Assembly: GCA_947259115.1 (NCBI GenBank)
Contig: CAMYKS010000031.1
Span: forward strand, 48,936-112,935
Source: an uncultured Desulfobulbaceae bacterium
Lineage (GTDB): Bacteria > Desulfobacterota > Desulfobulbia > Desulfobulbales > BM004
Reading direction: 5' to 3'
DNA: 64,000 nucleotides
Part shown: positions 35,054-43,645 of the stretch, piece after piece
Position numbering within the stretch: position 1 is the first letter of the stretch
Layout of the letters: the number at the start of each line of letters is the position of its first letter
Made by a program: the position numbers and the translations under genes
Notes under the pieces: generated by a model
What the model saw: only the letters and a program-made list of their open reading frames with translations
Database searches by the model: none
Told to the model about the DNA's origin: nothing

Positions 35054-36121
35054 ATGCGATCTACACTGGTATTTTTTGTTTTTTTTCTCTTTTTCCCTCT
35101 TGCTTCTCCTTGTTTTGCTGTGGAAAAAGACAGTGTGCCGTCAGAAGGAAGCAGCGTCACAGTGCTCATCTACCACCGTTTTGGAGAAGATAAATATCCT
35201 ACGACCAACATAGGCGTTGAACGTTTCCGGGAGCAGTTGGAATTTCTGAAGAATAATGACTACCGGGTGATACCACTGGAGGAACTGGTTACATTACTGC
35301 AAGGAGGTGCGAAGCTGCCGGAAAAAACCGTTGTCATTACCATTGATGACGGCTACAGAAGCGTTTACGAAAATGGTTGGCCTCTTTTAAAAGAGTATGG
35401 ATATCCATTCACGGTATTTATCTACGCTAAAGCCACAGAGAACGAACACTGGAATTACATGACCTGGCTCCAGATCAAAGAAATGAAAGCTGCAGGGGTG
35501 GATTTCCAGAATCATGGCTTTACCCATGACCATATGGCTTTCAAGTCTCCGGAGATGAATATGGATGAATACAGGGCCTGGATCAGAGCGGACCTGGCCG
35601 TGAGCACCCGGATACTGTCTGAAGAGCTTAAAGAACGGCCACGATTTTTTGCAGTGCCCTACGGTGAATACAACAGGACTCTTCTTGAGGAGATCCGGTC
35701 ATTTGGCTACGAAGCCATACTTTTGCAGAATCCCGGCTCTGTCAGCAGCGATACCGACCCCTTCAGCATACCGCGTGAGCCAATCCTCGGAAACGAGTGG
35801 TCTTCCATCCCGCATCTTCAAATGATCCTGGAAAGGGTGGATTTGCCGCTAACAGAAGAAATCCCTGCTGCCGGCAAGTTGACTGATAACCTCCCTGAAC
35901 TTTTTGGAGCGCGGTTACTCTATCCTGAGCGTTATATTCCAGGCACACTTGGTATTTACGTCAGTGAATTGGGCTGGAAAGAGGCCAGCCGGAAAAATGA
36001 TTTTGTCAGTATCGCCAATGACAGCACTTTAAGCCGCAGAATAAATCGTGTCGCTGTCAGCGGGCGTGAAAAGGAAAGCGGCAGAACAGCCATCCGCTAC
36101 TGGATGTTGGTGGGGGAGTGA
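35054..36121 (+). CDS. Secreted polysaccharide deacetylase (NodB domain)
   Basis: A 355-residue exported protein: signal peptide MRSTLVFFVFFLFFPLASPC (cleavage after CFA), then a carbohydrate-esterase-4 domain. Visible are VTVLIYHRFG, the catalytic/metal TIDDGYRS, FQNHGFTHDHM with two metal His, and FFAVPYGEYNR. About 120 extra residues follow. It would remove N-acetyl groups from a surface or wall glycan. The frame is open further upstream, but ATG 35054 sets the signal peptide properly. It is linked to the Bax-like gene. Confidence 0.88.
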   Translation: MRSTLVFFVFFLFFPLASPCFAVEKDSVPSEGSSVTVLIYHRFGEDKYPTTNIGVERFREQLEFLKNNDYRVIPLEELVTLLQGGAKLPEKTVVITIDDGYRSVYENGWPLLKEYGYPFTVFIYAKATENEHWNYMTWLQIKEMKAAGVDFQNHGFTHDHMAFKSPEMNMDEYRAWIRADLAVSTRILSEELKERPRFFAVPYGEYNRTLLEEIRSFGYEAILLQNPGSVSSDTDPFSIPREPILGNEWSSIPHLQMILERVDLPLTEEIPAAGKLTDNLPELFGARLLYPERYIPGTLGIYVSELGWKEASRKNDFVSIANDSTLSRRINRVAVSGREKESGRTAIRYWMLVGE

Positions 36122-36123
36122 AG

Positions 36124-36144
36124 AAGCTGACAGGATGTCAGCTT
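36124..36144 (+). terminator. Hairpin directly after the deacetylase gene
   Basis: AAGCTGACA (36124-36132) pairs perfectly with TGTCAGCTT (36136-36144) around a GGA loop, two bases past the stop codon. A T-run is lacking, so it may act as an mRNA 3' end stabiliser rather than a classical terminator. Confidence 0.5.
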
Positions 36145-36154
36145 TCAAGTTGAA

Positions 36155-36240
36155 AGTTACAAGTGCCTAAAGTGAGCTAAAGTGAATTGTTGTTTTTTTA
36201 CTTTAGTCACTTTAAACTTTAGTCACTTAAGTCACTTTTA
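36155..36240. repeat. Inverted array of AAAGTGA/TCACTTT words
   Basis: The left arm (GTGCCTAAAGTGAGCTAAAGTGAA) and right arm (ACTTTAGTCACTTTAAACTTTAGTCACTTAAGTCACTTT, in 20-base pieces) use the same words as 24743-24803, here facing each other across a T-run. The transcript could fold into a long AT-rich hairpin between two convergent genes and might terminate both. Confidence 0.55.
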
Positions 36241-36265
36241 CCTTGGCCCCTCGAACCCTGTTTTT

Positions 36266-36910
36266 TCACTTCTCTGCAACAAGCCCCTCCATATCCCTTC
36301 GCAGTTTTTCATACCGGGCTTTGTCCAGCCCTGCTCCCAGCGCCACAGTTTCAGCCATTGCAGCGCTCATGAAATCATCCGGTCCATGGGCATCGGCATT
36401 GACAACGAGAAGCGCCCCTGCATCCAGAGCACGCCGGGCAACATGACCATTGGTTAATGAATGTCCCTTCCTGCCGGTGAGTTCAAGATAAACACCTTTT
36501 TCAGCTGCCAGCTGCGCCTCTTCTTTAGTGATAAAACCAGGATGGGCCAGGATGTCCACACCTGCCTTGATTGCCGCCAGGTTAGTACCGGCTTTGACCG
36601 GCTCCATGACTGTTTCGCCATGGCCAACGACTATTTCGGCTCCAAGTTTCCTTGATTGGGCCACAAGCTCAGTAAACATCTGCGGTGGTATATGGGTAAG
36701 CTCAATGCCGGGAATGAGCCTTGTCCGGGAAAAGCGGTTTAAATCAGCAGCAACTTTAACAATCCTGGGGATGATAAAATCAAGGTTTGAAGAATCGGCA
36801 TGATCGGTAATGGCAACCGCTTGGTAAGCCATATTTTCAACACGCCTGAGGTGCTCGGCAGGGACAAGTTCCCCATCGGAAAAAATCGAATGTGTGTGCA
36901 GGTCAATCAT
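36266..36910 (-). CDS. PHP-domain phosphoesterase/hydrolase
   Basis: A 214-residue stand-alone PHP (polymerase and histidinol phosphatase) protein. Metal ligands are visible in MIDLHTHSIFSDGE (HxH), AITDHAD, PGIELTHIP, GHGET, LAHPGF and NADAHGPDD. It is histidinol-phosphatase-like, but the substrate cannot be told; no his genes are near. It is much shorter than the PHP part of the EndoQ-helicase at 5162 and lacks the zinc site. It lies 140 bp downstream of miaB. Confidence 0.85.
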   Translation of the reverse strand: MIDLHTHSIFSDGELVPAEHLRRVENMAYQAVAITDHADSSNLDFIIPRIVKVAADLNRFSRTRLIPGIELTHIPPQMFTELVAQSRKLGAEIVVGHGETVMEPVKAGTNLAAIKAGVDILAHPGFITKEEAQLAAEKGVYLELTGRKGHSLTNGHVARRALDAGALLVVNADAHGPDDFMSAAMAETVALGAGLDKARYEKLRRDMEGLVAEK

Positions 36911-36948
36911 AATATTCCCTCTAAATTATTCCGGCAGTCACAGGGCCC

Positions 36949-37014
36949 TTAGAATCTTTTGATCACAAGTGCAATACCTGTCGGCGGAGCGTTTTCTGCG
37001 AGGCTGACAATCAT
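36949..37014 (-). CDS. Possible 21-residue small protein
   Basis: A short frame reading MIVSLAENAPPTGIALVIKR plus F, with AGGGA 8 bases before its ATG, lies between miaB and the PHP gene. It would end 39 bases before the PHP start. It may be a leader peptide, a small protein or chance; only conservation could tell. Confidence 0.3.
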   Translation of the reverse strand: MIVSLAENAPPTGIALVIKRF

Positions 37015-37051
37015 GCTAATTCCCTAAAATACTCTCATCAAATTGAACAGA

Positions 37052-38419
37052 TTAAATCATAACTCCCCGCAATGAATGCAGGAGTCCCTCTGTAATTTTT
37101 ACGTGAACTTCCCGGCCGGGAGAAAGGGCAGGGCTGTCAAAATTAACAATTATATTGCTCATTGTGCGGCCGCTCCACTGGCCGGCAGCATTTTTGCTTT
37201 CCCCCTCAACCATAACAAGTTGAACGGAGCCTTCATATTCTCTGTTACGCTGCAGGCAGATGTCATTTTGTCTTTCCTGCAAAATCCTGAGTCTTTCCGA
37301 CTTTACCTGCTCCTCTACCTTGTCGTCAAAGGCAATGGCCTTGGTCTGGGGCCGGTCAGAATATTTAAAGGAAAAGGCCCCATGGTAGCGTACCCGGTCA
37401 AGCAGCTGCAGGGTTGCCTGGAAATCCTCATCGGTTTCACCGGGAAAACCTACAATAATATCTGTAGTCAGGCTTATATCCGGGCGGACCTTTCTGAGAC
37501 TTGCAACTCTGTCCAGGTATTTTTCAATTGTATACTTTCTGTTCATTTTTTTCAGGATGCGGTTCGAGCCCGATTGCACAGGCAGGTGAAAATGCGGGCA
37601 GAGTTTTTCAATGGTGGCAAAGCATTCGATGAGTTCGGCAGAAAGGTCTTTGGGATGAGAGGTGGTGAAGCGAATTCTTTTAATCCCATCTATTGTTGAA
37701 ACTCTTTTCAAAAGCTCGGGAAAAGAAATGTGCTGCAGACTTCCGTCTGAAATTTTGCCGTACGAATTGACATTCTGGCCAAGAAGGGTCACCTCTCTGA
37801 CGCCCTGTTCTGCCAGGTTTGATATTTCAGCAATAATGTCCTCTGCAACCCTGCTGGTTTCCCGGCCCCGGGTGTACGGCACCACGCAGTAGGTGCAGAA
37901 GTTGTTGCAGCCCTGCATGATAGTGACAAATTTTTTAAAGGCCGGTGAGGAGGCCACCTTTTCACTTTTATAAGATATTCCGGCAGGGGAGGGGGGTGAA
38001 TACCGGGGAATTACAAAACCTGCAGAAAGCTCAACTGCCATCTGCAGTTTGCCTTTCTGAGCAGCTTTGCTTACAAGCTCCGGCAGCCTGTAAATCTGCT
38101 GCGGCCCGATCACTATATCGACATGCTCCATTCTGTCCTGCAGCCGTTTACCTTCCTGCTGGGCAACACACCCTGCAACAGAGATAATCAGGGAGGGTTT
38201 CTTTTTCTTGAGTTTCTTTAATCTGCCAAGAAGACTGTAGACTTTCTGCTCGGCTTTATCACGGATGGAACAGGTATTGATGACTATAACATCCGCCTGC
38301 TTCATGTCCGTGGTTGGGCTGTAATGCAGGTTACCGAGCATCTGTCCCATGATCTCAGAGTCACGCTCATTCATCTGGCAGCCGAATGTTTCTATGTATG
38401 CTAGTTTTTCGATATTCAT
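37052..38419 (-). CDS. miaB: tRNA-2-methylthio-N6-dimethylallyladenosine synthase
   Basis: A 455-residue radical-SAM methylthiotransferase that modifies i6A37 in tRNAs. The UPF0004 domain holds one Fe-S cluster through Cys in ETFGCQMNERDSE, VINTCSIRDKAEQK and VAGCVAQQEG. The radical-SAM cluster is in MQGCNNFCTYCVVPYTRGRE. A C-terminal TRAM domain closes the protein. Length and motif order are those of MiaB rather than MtaB or RimO. Confidence 0.96.
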   Translation of the reverse strand: MNIEKLAYIETFGCQMNERDSEIMGQMLGNLHYSPTTDMKQADVIVINTCSIRDKAEQKVYSLLGRLKKLKKKKPSLIISVAGCVAQQEGKRLQDRMEHVDIVIGPQQIYRLPELVSKAAQKGKLQMAVELSAGFVIPRYSPPSPAGISYKSEKVASSPAFKKFVTIMQGCNNFCTYCVVPYTRGRETSRVAEDIIAEISNLAEQGVREVTLLGQNVNSYGKISDGSLQHISFPELLKRVSTIDGIKRIRFTTSHPKDLSAELIECFATIEKLCPHFHLPVQSGSNRILKKMNRKYTIEKYLDRVASLRKVRPDISLTTDIIVGFPGETDEDFQATLQLLDRVRYHGAFSFKYSDRPQTKAIAFDDKVEEQVKSERLRILQERQNDICLQRNREYEGSVQLVMVEGESKNAAGQWSGRTMSNIIVNFDSPALSPGREVHVKITEGLLHSLRGVMI

Positions 38420-38545
38420 CTAATAAATAAAACGTCAGCGCCGACTTTTATATTTTGATTTTTTTATAATTTTCTATTGTTGCGGTGCTGCTTTTTTCGA
38501 TCCTGTGTCTTGAACTTCCTGTTTATAGGGATGTTATTATTATTC

Positions 38546-39868
38546 CTATAGCAGGGTACCAGTGGACCAGGCCAGTCTCATAAGGGATATGCGGTAGTTA
38601 TACAGGGCATTGAAATAATTAATCCTGGCCCTGGTCAGGCGTGTCTGGGCGTCCAGAACATTGGTAGTGGTGCTGAGTTGTGCCTGGTACCTGGACTGAT
38701 TGATACGGAAGTCCTCTTCCGCCTGTTCAATGGCCTTCTCAGTTACCGCTATATCGTACTCAGCTTCCAGGGTGTCAACATAGGCCTCTCTGACCTGCAG
38801 GATAATATTGTCAAGGAGTTCTGTCTGGTTTTCCTGGGCCTTTTTCATATTGTACCTGGCCGCTGCCATTTCATCCTTGCTCTGGCCCCAGGCCCAGAAA
38901 CGCCATTCAAGGGTGGCTAGAGCGGTTTTTTCCTCGCTTGTCCCAAGCGGATAATCCCGGGCAAGGGGATCATCTCCCTGTTTTAAATAGTTGGCAGAGA
39001 CCGATACGGCAGGAAGGTAGGGGGCCCTGGTAAGAATTATGTTTTTATCAGCCTGTTCAATGGCTATCTCACTCTGTTTCAGTTCAGGGCGATATTTTTG
39101 GGCCTGCTCAATGGAATGTTCCCAGGAAATTTTACTGGGTTCAAACTTGAGAACATCCTCCAACTCAATATTTGTGTCCACAGGCCTTCGCAAAAGGGTA
39201 TTAAGCCTCGCCAAAGCCATGATGGATAAATTCATGGCCCTGAGAAGCTCAATTTCAGCTCCGGCTAACTGCACCTCGCTTTGCAGCATGTCGTTCTTAG
39301 GTATCAGGCCGGCCTTATAAAAGGCTTTGGAATCCTTGAGGTGGGCTTTTCGTTCTTCTAAAGACTGTCTGGCAACTTCCTCGAACTTCCTTGCCTTTAA
39401 AAGATTATAGTACGCCTCATGTACTGCGAGAATAATGTCATTTTCAGTCCGGGCCATACCGGCCTTGGATGATTCAAGGTCAAGTTCACTGAGTTCGACG
39501 CCGGTCACAAGAGAACGACCGCGATATACGGGCTGCTCAATGGAAAATGAATAACTGAAGTAATCTTCTGTACCAAATGGTTCATAGGCATCGGGGGCGT
39601 ATCTGTAGCCATAATTAAAGAACAGGGATGGATAGAGGTCCTTTTTGCTGCTTTCAAAAGAATGTTCCTTTTCAAGGATATCAGCCTTTGAATAGAGCAT
39701 CTGCGGACTAGTAGTCAAGGCTATTGTGACACATTCCGAGAGGCTGAAAACTTTACCGCTTTCTTCGGGTTTTATTATTTGTTCATTCTCGGCTGCCGCA
39801 TGTGAGATGAATGCCTGCAAAAAGAAAAACAAAAATACCAATAATGGGATAGAAATAAAACGCTTCAT
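38546..39868 (-). CDS. TolC-family outer-membrane efflux protein
   Basis: A 440-residue exported protein. The signal peptide is MKRFISIPLLVFLFFFLQAF (cleavage near SHAAA). Two OEP repeats follow with long helical, Glu/Ala/Lys-rich stretches (ALTTSPQMLYSKADILEKE, AEIELLRAMNLSIMALARL and a matching second half). It would form the outer-membrane channel of a type I or RND export system, but no inner-membrane partner is adjacent. The frame extends to 39940, but ATG 39868 places the signal peptide correctly. It follows a DUF4911 gene by 11 bp. Confidence 0.88.
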   Translation of the reverse strand: MKRFISIPLLVFLFFFLQAFISHAAAENEQIIKPEESGKVFSLSECVTIALTTSPQMLYSKADILEKEHSFESSKKDLYPSLFFNYGYRYAPDAYEPFGTEDYFSYSFSIEQPVYRGRSLVTGVELSELDLESSKAGMARTENDIILAVHEAYYNLLKARKFEEVARQSLEERKAHLKDSKAFYKAGLIPKNDMLQSEVQLAGAEIELLRAMNLSIMALARLNTLLRRPVDTNIELEDVLKFEPSKISWEHSIEQAQKYRPELKQSEIAIEQADKNIILTRAPYLPAVSVSANYLKQGDDPLARDYPLGTSEEKTALATLEWRFWAWGQSKDEMAAARYNMKKAQENQTELLDNIILQVREAYVDTLEAEYDIAVTEKAIEQAEEDFRINQSRYQAQLSTTTNVLDAQTRLTRARINYFNALYNYRISLMRLAWSTGTLL

Positions 39869-39879
39869 GGTATGAAGTC

Positions 39880-40143
39880 CTAAGCAATATTTTTCACTAT
39901 TTGTGGCCCGATACTGTGGAGCAACTCTTTTAAATCGCATTCAATTTCAGGAGGATAGCGTAATTCCACAATGCCTTGTCCGGCATCTATGGTAGATTGT
40001 AAAGCCAGGCCGTCATATCCTTCTAAAATAAACTTTAAGAAGTGAATCCGTTCCGGGGAGATTTCAATCCGCAACACAGAGCACTGTGTCTGCTTTGCAA
40101 CATCAGCTGCCATGGCTTTATTTATGCCAATCCCATTTACCAT
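39880..40143 (-). CDS. DUF4911-family protein
   Basis: An 87-residue protein with the RIEISPERIHFLKFILEGYDGLALQSTID (first part of this) and VELRYPPEIECDLKELL blocks of DUF4911, a short family I know mainly from Deltaproteobacteria. Its function is unknown. It sits between purB (44 bp upstream) and the TolC-like gene (11 bp downstream), all minus strand, so the three may share a transcript. M11 is an alternative start. Confidence 0.72.
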   Translation of the reverse strand: MVNGIGINKAMAADVAKQTQCSVLRIEISPERIHFLKFILEGYDGLALQSTIDAGQGIVELRYPPEIECDLKELLHSIGPQIVKNIA

Positions 40144-40187
40144 AAATATAGTATACCAACAATATCTTATGTATTTGGAGTGAGTAC

Positions 40188-41633
40188 CTATACAGAAAGC
40201 TCGGCGTCGACTTTACCCAATATACTTTTATAAGGCTTGAGACGGGGGAAGACAACCTCATTTAAGTATTCTTCCGTCTGTTCTTTGGCTCTGCCGGTGA
40301 ATTGCTGGAAATTGCTTATCATGCCTTCCAGTTCTGACAAGGCAAACGGGATTCCATCGTCAGCCGCAAGTCTTTGCAGTAAATCATTGTCTTTGCCATC
40401 TTCTTTGACAACTTTTCCGGCTGCCAGGGAATGCACTTTAATGATTTCATGCAACTCCTGTCTGCTTTTACCTTTTTCAACCCCTGCCATTAGAATTTTC
40501 TCCGTGGCCATAAAGGGTAATTCCTGCAGCAAGTATTTTTCTATTTGCTTAGGAAATACAACCATATCCGAAGATATATTAATGTAAAGCTTTAATATGG
40601 AATCGGTCAGGAGAAAGGCCTGGGGGATGTCCATGCGGCGGATTGCCGAATCATCAAGCGTCCTCTCAAACCATTGATTTGCATAGGTTGCGGAAAAATC
40701 AGCAGCCAACCCCATAAGTTTACGGGCCAGGCCTGTCATGCGTTCAGAGCGCATGGGATTGCGCTTATAGGCCATGGCAGAGCTGCCCACCTGCTTCTGA
40801 GCAAAGGGCTCCTCCTGGACTTTAAGGTTGGAAAGCAGCCGCATGTCCACTGCGAATTTATGGGCCGAGGCTCCGATACCCGCCAGGGTCTCCACTGTCT
40901 TCATATCAAGCTTCCGCGGGTAGGTCTGGCCGGTGACAGGAAAGTATTGGCCAAAGCCAAGCTTGGCAGCCACCAGTTTATCCAGCTGCCTGACCTTTTC
41001 ATGGTCGCCCTTGAACAACTCCAGGAATGTGGCCTGTGTGCCCACTGTGCCTTTGGCACCGCGGGCCTTGATCTGTTTTTCAAGATTCTCCAGATAATCA
41101 AGGTCAAGGAACAGATCCTGGATATAGAGAGTTGTGCGTTTGCCGACAGTAGTGGGCTGCGCCGGTTGGTAATGGGTATAACCGAGAGTTGCTAAGTCTT
41201 TATACTTACTGGCAAAGCTAGCAAGATTGGCAATAACGTTCACCAAACTGTTTTTTACCAGCTGCAGGGCCTTTTTCTGCAGGATCAGGTCGGTATTGCA
41301 GACTACATACTGCGATGTGGCTCCGAGGTGAATGATGGGCTCGGCATTTGGACATTTTCGGCCATAGGCAAAGACATGGGCCATGACATCATGCCTTATT
41401 TCCTTTTCTTTGGCTGCAGCCAGATCAAAATCAATGTCTGAAGCGTGTTCCTTCAGTTCCTTGATCATTTCCAGGGTGACAATTTCGGAAAGACCAAGTT
41501 CATTCTGGGCCTCTGCCAGGGCAATCCAGCAACGCCGCCATGTTTGTATACGGGTGCGCTCCGAAAAAAGCTCCTGCATTTCACGGCTGGTGTAGCGGCT
41601 TACCAAAGGTTCCTGATAAATTTCTCTGTTCAT
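40188..41633 (-). CDS. purB: Adenylosuccinate lyase
   Basis: A 481-residue fumarase/aspartase-superfamily lyase of purine synthesis, cleaving SAICAR and adenylosuccinate. Signature features are LGATSQYVVCNTDLILQKKA, the catalytic-region TLGYTHYQPAQPTTVGKR and the mobile loop VGSSAMAYKRNPMRSERM. The length fits the longer (about 480-residue) PurB subgroup, also found in eukaryotes, rather than the 430-residue form. Confidence 0.95.
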   Translation of the reverse strand: MNREIYQEPLVSRYTSREMQELFSERTRIQTWRRCWIALAEAQNELGLSEIVTLEMIKELKEHASDIDFDLAAAKEKEIRHDVMAHVFAYGRKCPNAEPIIHLGATSQYVVCNTDLILQKKALQLVKNSLVNVIANLASFASKYKDLATLGYTHYQPAQPTTVGKRTTLYIQDLFLDLDYLENLEKQIKARGAKGTVGTQATFLELFKGDHEKVRQLDKLVAAKLGFGQYFPVTGQTYPRKLDMKTVETLAGIGASAHKFAVDMRLLSNLKVQEEPFAQKQVGSSAMAYKRNPMRSERMTGLARKLMGLAADFSATYANQWFERTLDDSAIRRMDIPQAFLLTDSILKLYINISSDMVVFPKQIEKYLLQELPFMATEKILMAGVEKGKSRQELHEIIKVHSLAAGKVVKEDGKDNDLLQRLAADDGIPFALSELEGMISNFQQFTGRAKEQTEEYLNEVVFPRLKPYKSILGKVDAELSV

Positions 41634-42247
41634 TATAATTTTCCCAAAAAATGATCCAAGGGTTAGGAGATGACCGCATCAAGCTGCGGAAAGTTCAAGT
41701 AAATAGGGTGCCAATATACCTTTATATACGAAATTATCATGCTGTTTCAGCAGGCCACGACAAAAACACGGGCTATATGCAACAATGTCGCATAACATAT
41801 ATTATGTTAAGCTTATTATGTTTAAGTAAATACAGAGTGTTATCTATACAATTTGGCAAATAAATTCTGTATCCCCTGTTTATAGACTGAAATTTTTTTA
41901 ACTGTCTAAAAGCGATACTAAAACCCGCATTAGAGATAAGTTTCAGTTTCTTGGTTTACCCCTTAAAGAACATTTCCTCATGTTCCATGAGTATGAAACA
42001 GCCGTACCTCTTCAATGTACCCTGTCAGGCTTATTCCGGCCCATTATCTGTAATTGAAAAATATTATCATCAATAAAACAGGAACAACACATACCGGTCA
42101 CGATAACAGCCCAGTAAGAGTTTTAATGAAAAATACCCCTTCATACACGTTTTGGTTTGCAGCTACTCTGGTACCCCCAGTAGTTATTTTGTCCTCGTCG
42201 CTGGTTAAGCAAAACGTTGAACCCTGGGCTCCCAGTATCCTTGAACC
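41634..42247. other. 614-bp intergenic region, no gene supported
   Basis: AT-rich spacer between purB and the pirin gene, both minus strand. A plus-strand frame at 41651-41863 and another starting at 42054 lack ribosome sites and protein-like composition and are rejected. There is a TATATTATGTTAAGCTTATT-type low-complexity stretch near 41800. I see no clear hairpin, repeat or promoter. Confidence 0.45.
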
Positions 42248-43165
42248 CTATTTTTCCCGCCTGTTTTTCAAAAAAGTGCCCTCGCGGTACTCTTCAAAGG
42301 CCAGGCGCAGTTCTTCCTGGGTATTCATAACAATGGGACCGTGCCATGCTATGGGCTGCCCCAGCGGCTTTCCTGCAATAAGCAGAAAGCGGATCGAATT
42401 ATTCTCTGTTTCAATATGCACGGAATCGCCGTCCTCAAACAGAAGAAGTGTGCCGTTGTCGGCCACAGGATCCGTCTCCATGTCAAAATAGTTCCGGCCT
42501 TCTGTTTCGTAAGTGAAAGGCTTTCTTGCCGAACAAAAGTAGCCCCGGCCTGCAATCACATATGCAAAAACAGTGTGGCCCGGCTTGGTGGGATGTTCAT
42601 ACCTAATATGGGCCGGCAGGGTAATATCAAGATATTCGGGGTCGATCATTATGTCACGCACCGGACCCTGGACATCGTTGACCTTCCCGCAGATTATCCT
42701 TATCTGCCCACCGTTCTCCATGGTTATAACAGGGATTTTATCTGATTTTACATCCCTGTAACGCGGAGACATCATCTTTTCAGCGGCAGGCAGGTTGGCC
42801 CAGAGTTGGAAACCATCCATGCGCCCGCCTGCGTCCCCTTTCGGCATTTCCTGGTGGATAATGCCGCTTCCGGCCGTCATCCACTGCACATCGCCCGAAT
42901 CGATGACACCTCTATTGCCGAGGCTGTCACCGTGTTCAACCCTGCCCTGCAAAATATAGGTGATCGTCTCTATGCCCCGATGCGGGTGCCAGGGAAATCC
43001 TTTACTGTAGTGATCCGGGTTGCCGGAACGAAAATCATCCAGGAGAAGAAATGGATCAAATAGCCCCACCTCGCTGAACCCGAAAGCCCGCTTCAGATGC
43101 ACTCCTGCCCCTTCCATGGTTTGTTTGCTCTTAAAAACCTTTTTTATCTTTCGTGCTGCTGGCAT
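42248..43165 (-). CDS. Pirin-family cupin protein
   Basis: A 305-residue double-cupin protein. Metal ligands in the N-terminal cupin are His60 and His62 (WHPHRGIETI), His104 and Glu106 (GIIHQEMP). FGFSEVGLFDPFLLLDDF at the N-terminus is diagnostic of the family. Some pirins are quercetin dioxygenases and others redox sensors or coregulators; the context does not decide. The whole active site is intact. Confidence 0.92.
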   Translation of the reverse strand: MPAARKIKKVFKSKQTMEGAGVHLKRAFGFSEVGLFDPFLLLDDFRSGNPDHYSKGFPWHPHRGIETITYILQGRVEHGDSLGNRGVIDSGDVQWMTAGSGIIHQEMPKGDAGGRMDGFQLWANLPAAEKMMSPRYRDVKSDKIPVITMENGGQIRIICGKVNDVQGPVRDIMIDPEYLDITLPAHIRYEHPTKPGHTVFAYVIAGRGYFCSARKPFTYETEGRNYFDMETDPVADNGTLLLFEDGDSVHIETENNSIRFLLIAGKPLGQPIAWHGPIVMNTQEELRLAFEEYREGTFLKNRREK

Positions 43166-43357
43166 GGCATAATCCGCTCATTAGGTTTTTATACACGAAC
43201 ATCCTTATCCTTCACCCGATTCGTAAGCAGTTTATGGGGCAAACCAACACCATCGTGTATCTGTAACCGCCGCCGACACAGGGCATGGAGCACAGTGAGC
43301 TGTAGATTTTGATCAATTGTGCCCCCTAAATCGAAAATTATCTGCGCCTGAGAACTC

Positions 43358-43627
43358 TTAACAGCCTAACCCCTTAACAACCTCAATCCCTTGACCTGCA
43401 AGGTATTGCAATGTCTTGCCGCATACAGGCGCAGACGTCTTCAGCATAACCTTCCATCCTGGTCGTGCTTCTATGATCTTTATGGCCTTGGCATGGATTT
43501 TCCTGCCGTCAGCCATAATGATCCTGCTCTTACGGTTAATGACAATGGCCAGGGTATCGGGATTAATTTCTTCTAGAGTTGTCCGCGGCTGCAAACCCAG
43601 CGTAACGGGATCGATAAATTTTGTCAT
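43358..43627 (-). CDS. Small protein of unknown function
   Basis: An 89-residue protein without signal or membrane segment, with a basic middle (VINRKSRIIMADGRKIHAKA). I do not recognise it with certainty, but its composition is protein-like. It starts 18 bases after the TPR lipoprotein gene's stop on the same strand, so it may be the last gene of that operon. Cys69 and Cys89 are the only cysteines. Confidence 0.6.
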   Translation of the reverse strand: MTKFIDPVTLGLQPRTTLEEINPDTLAIVINRKSRIIMADGRKIHAKAIKIIEARPGWKVMLKTSAPVCGKTLQYLAGQGIEVVKGLGC

Positions 43628-43645
43628 TGCAGACTTTTGCCTGTT

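Noticed and set aside
36155-36240. CRISPR array
   Set aside because: Units are short, irregular, without unique spacers of fixed length, and partly inverted.
41651-41863. 70-codon plus-strand frame
   Set aside because: Low-complexity AT-rich sequence opposite the purB upstream region, without ribosome site.
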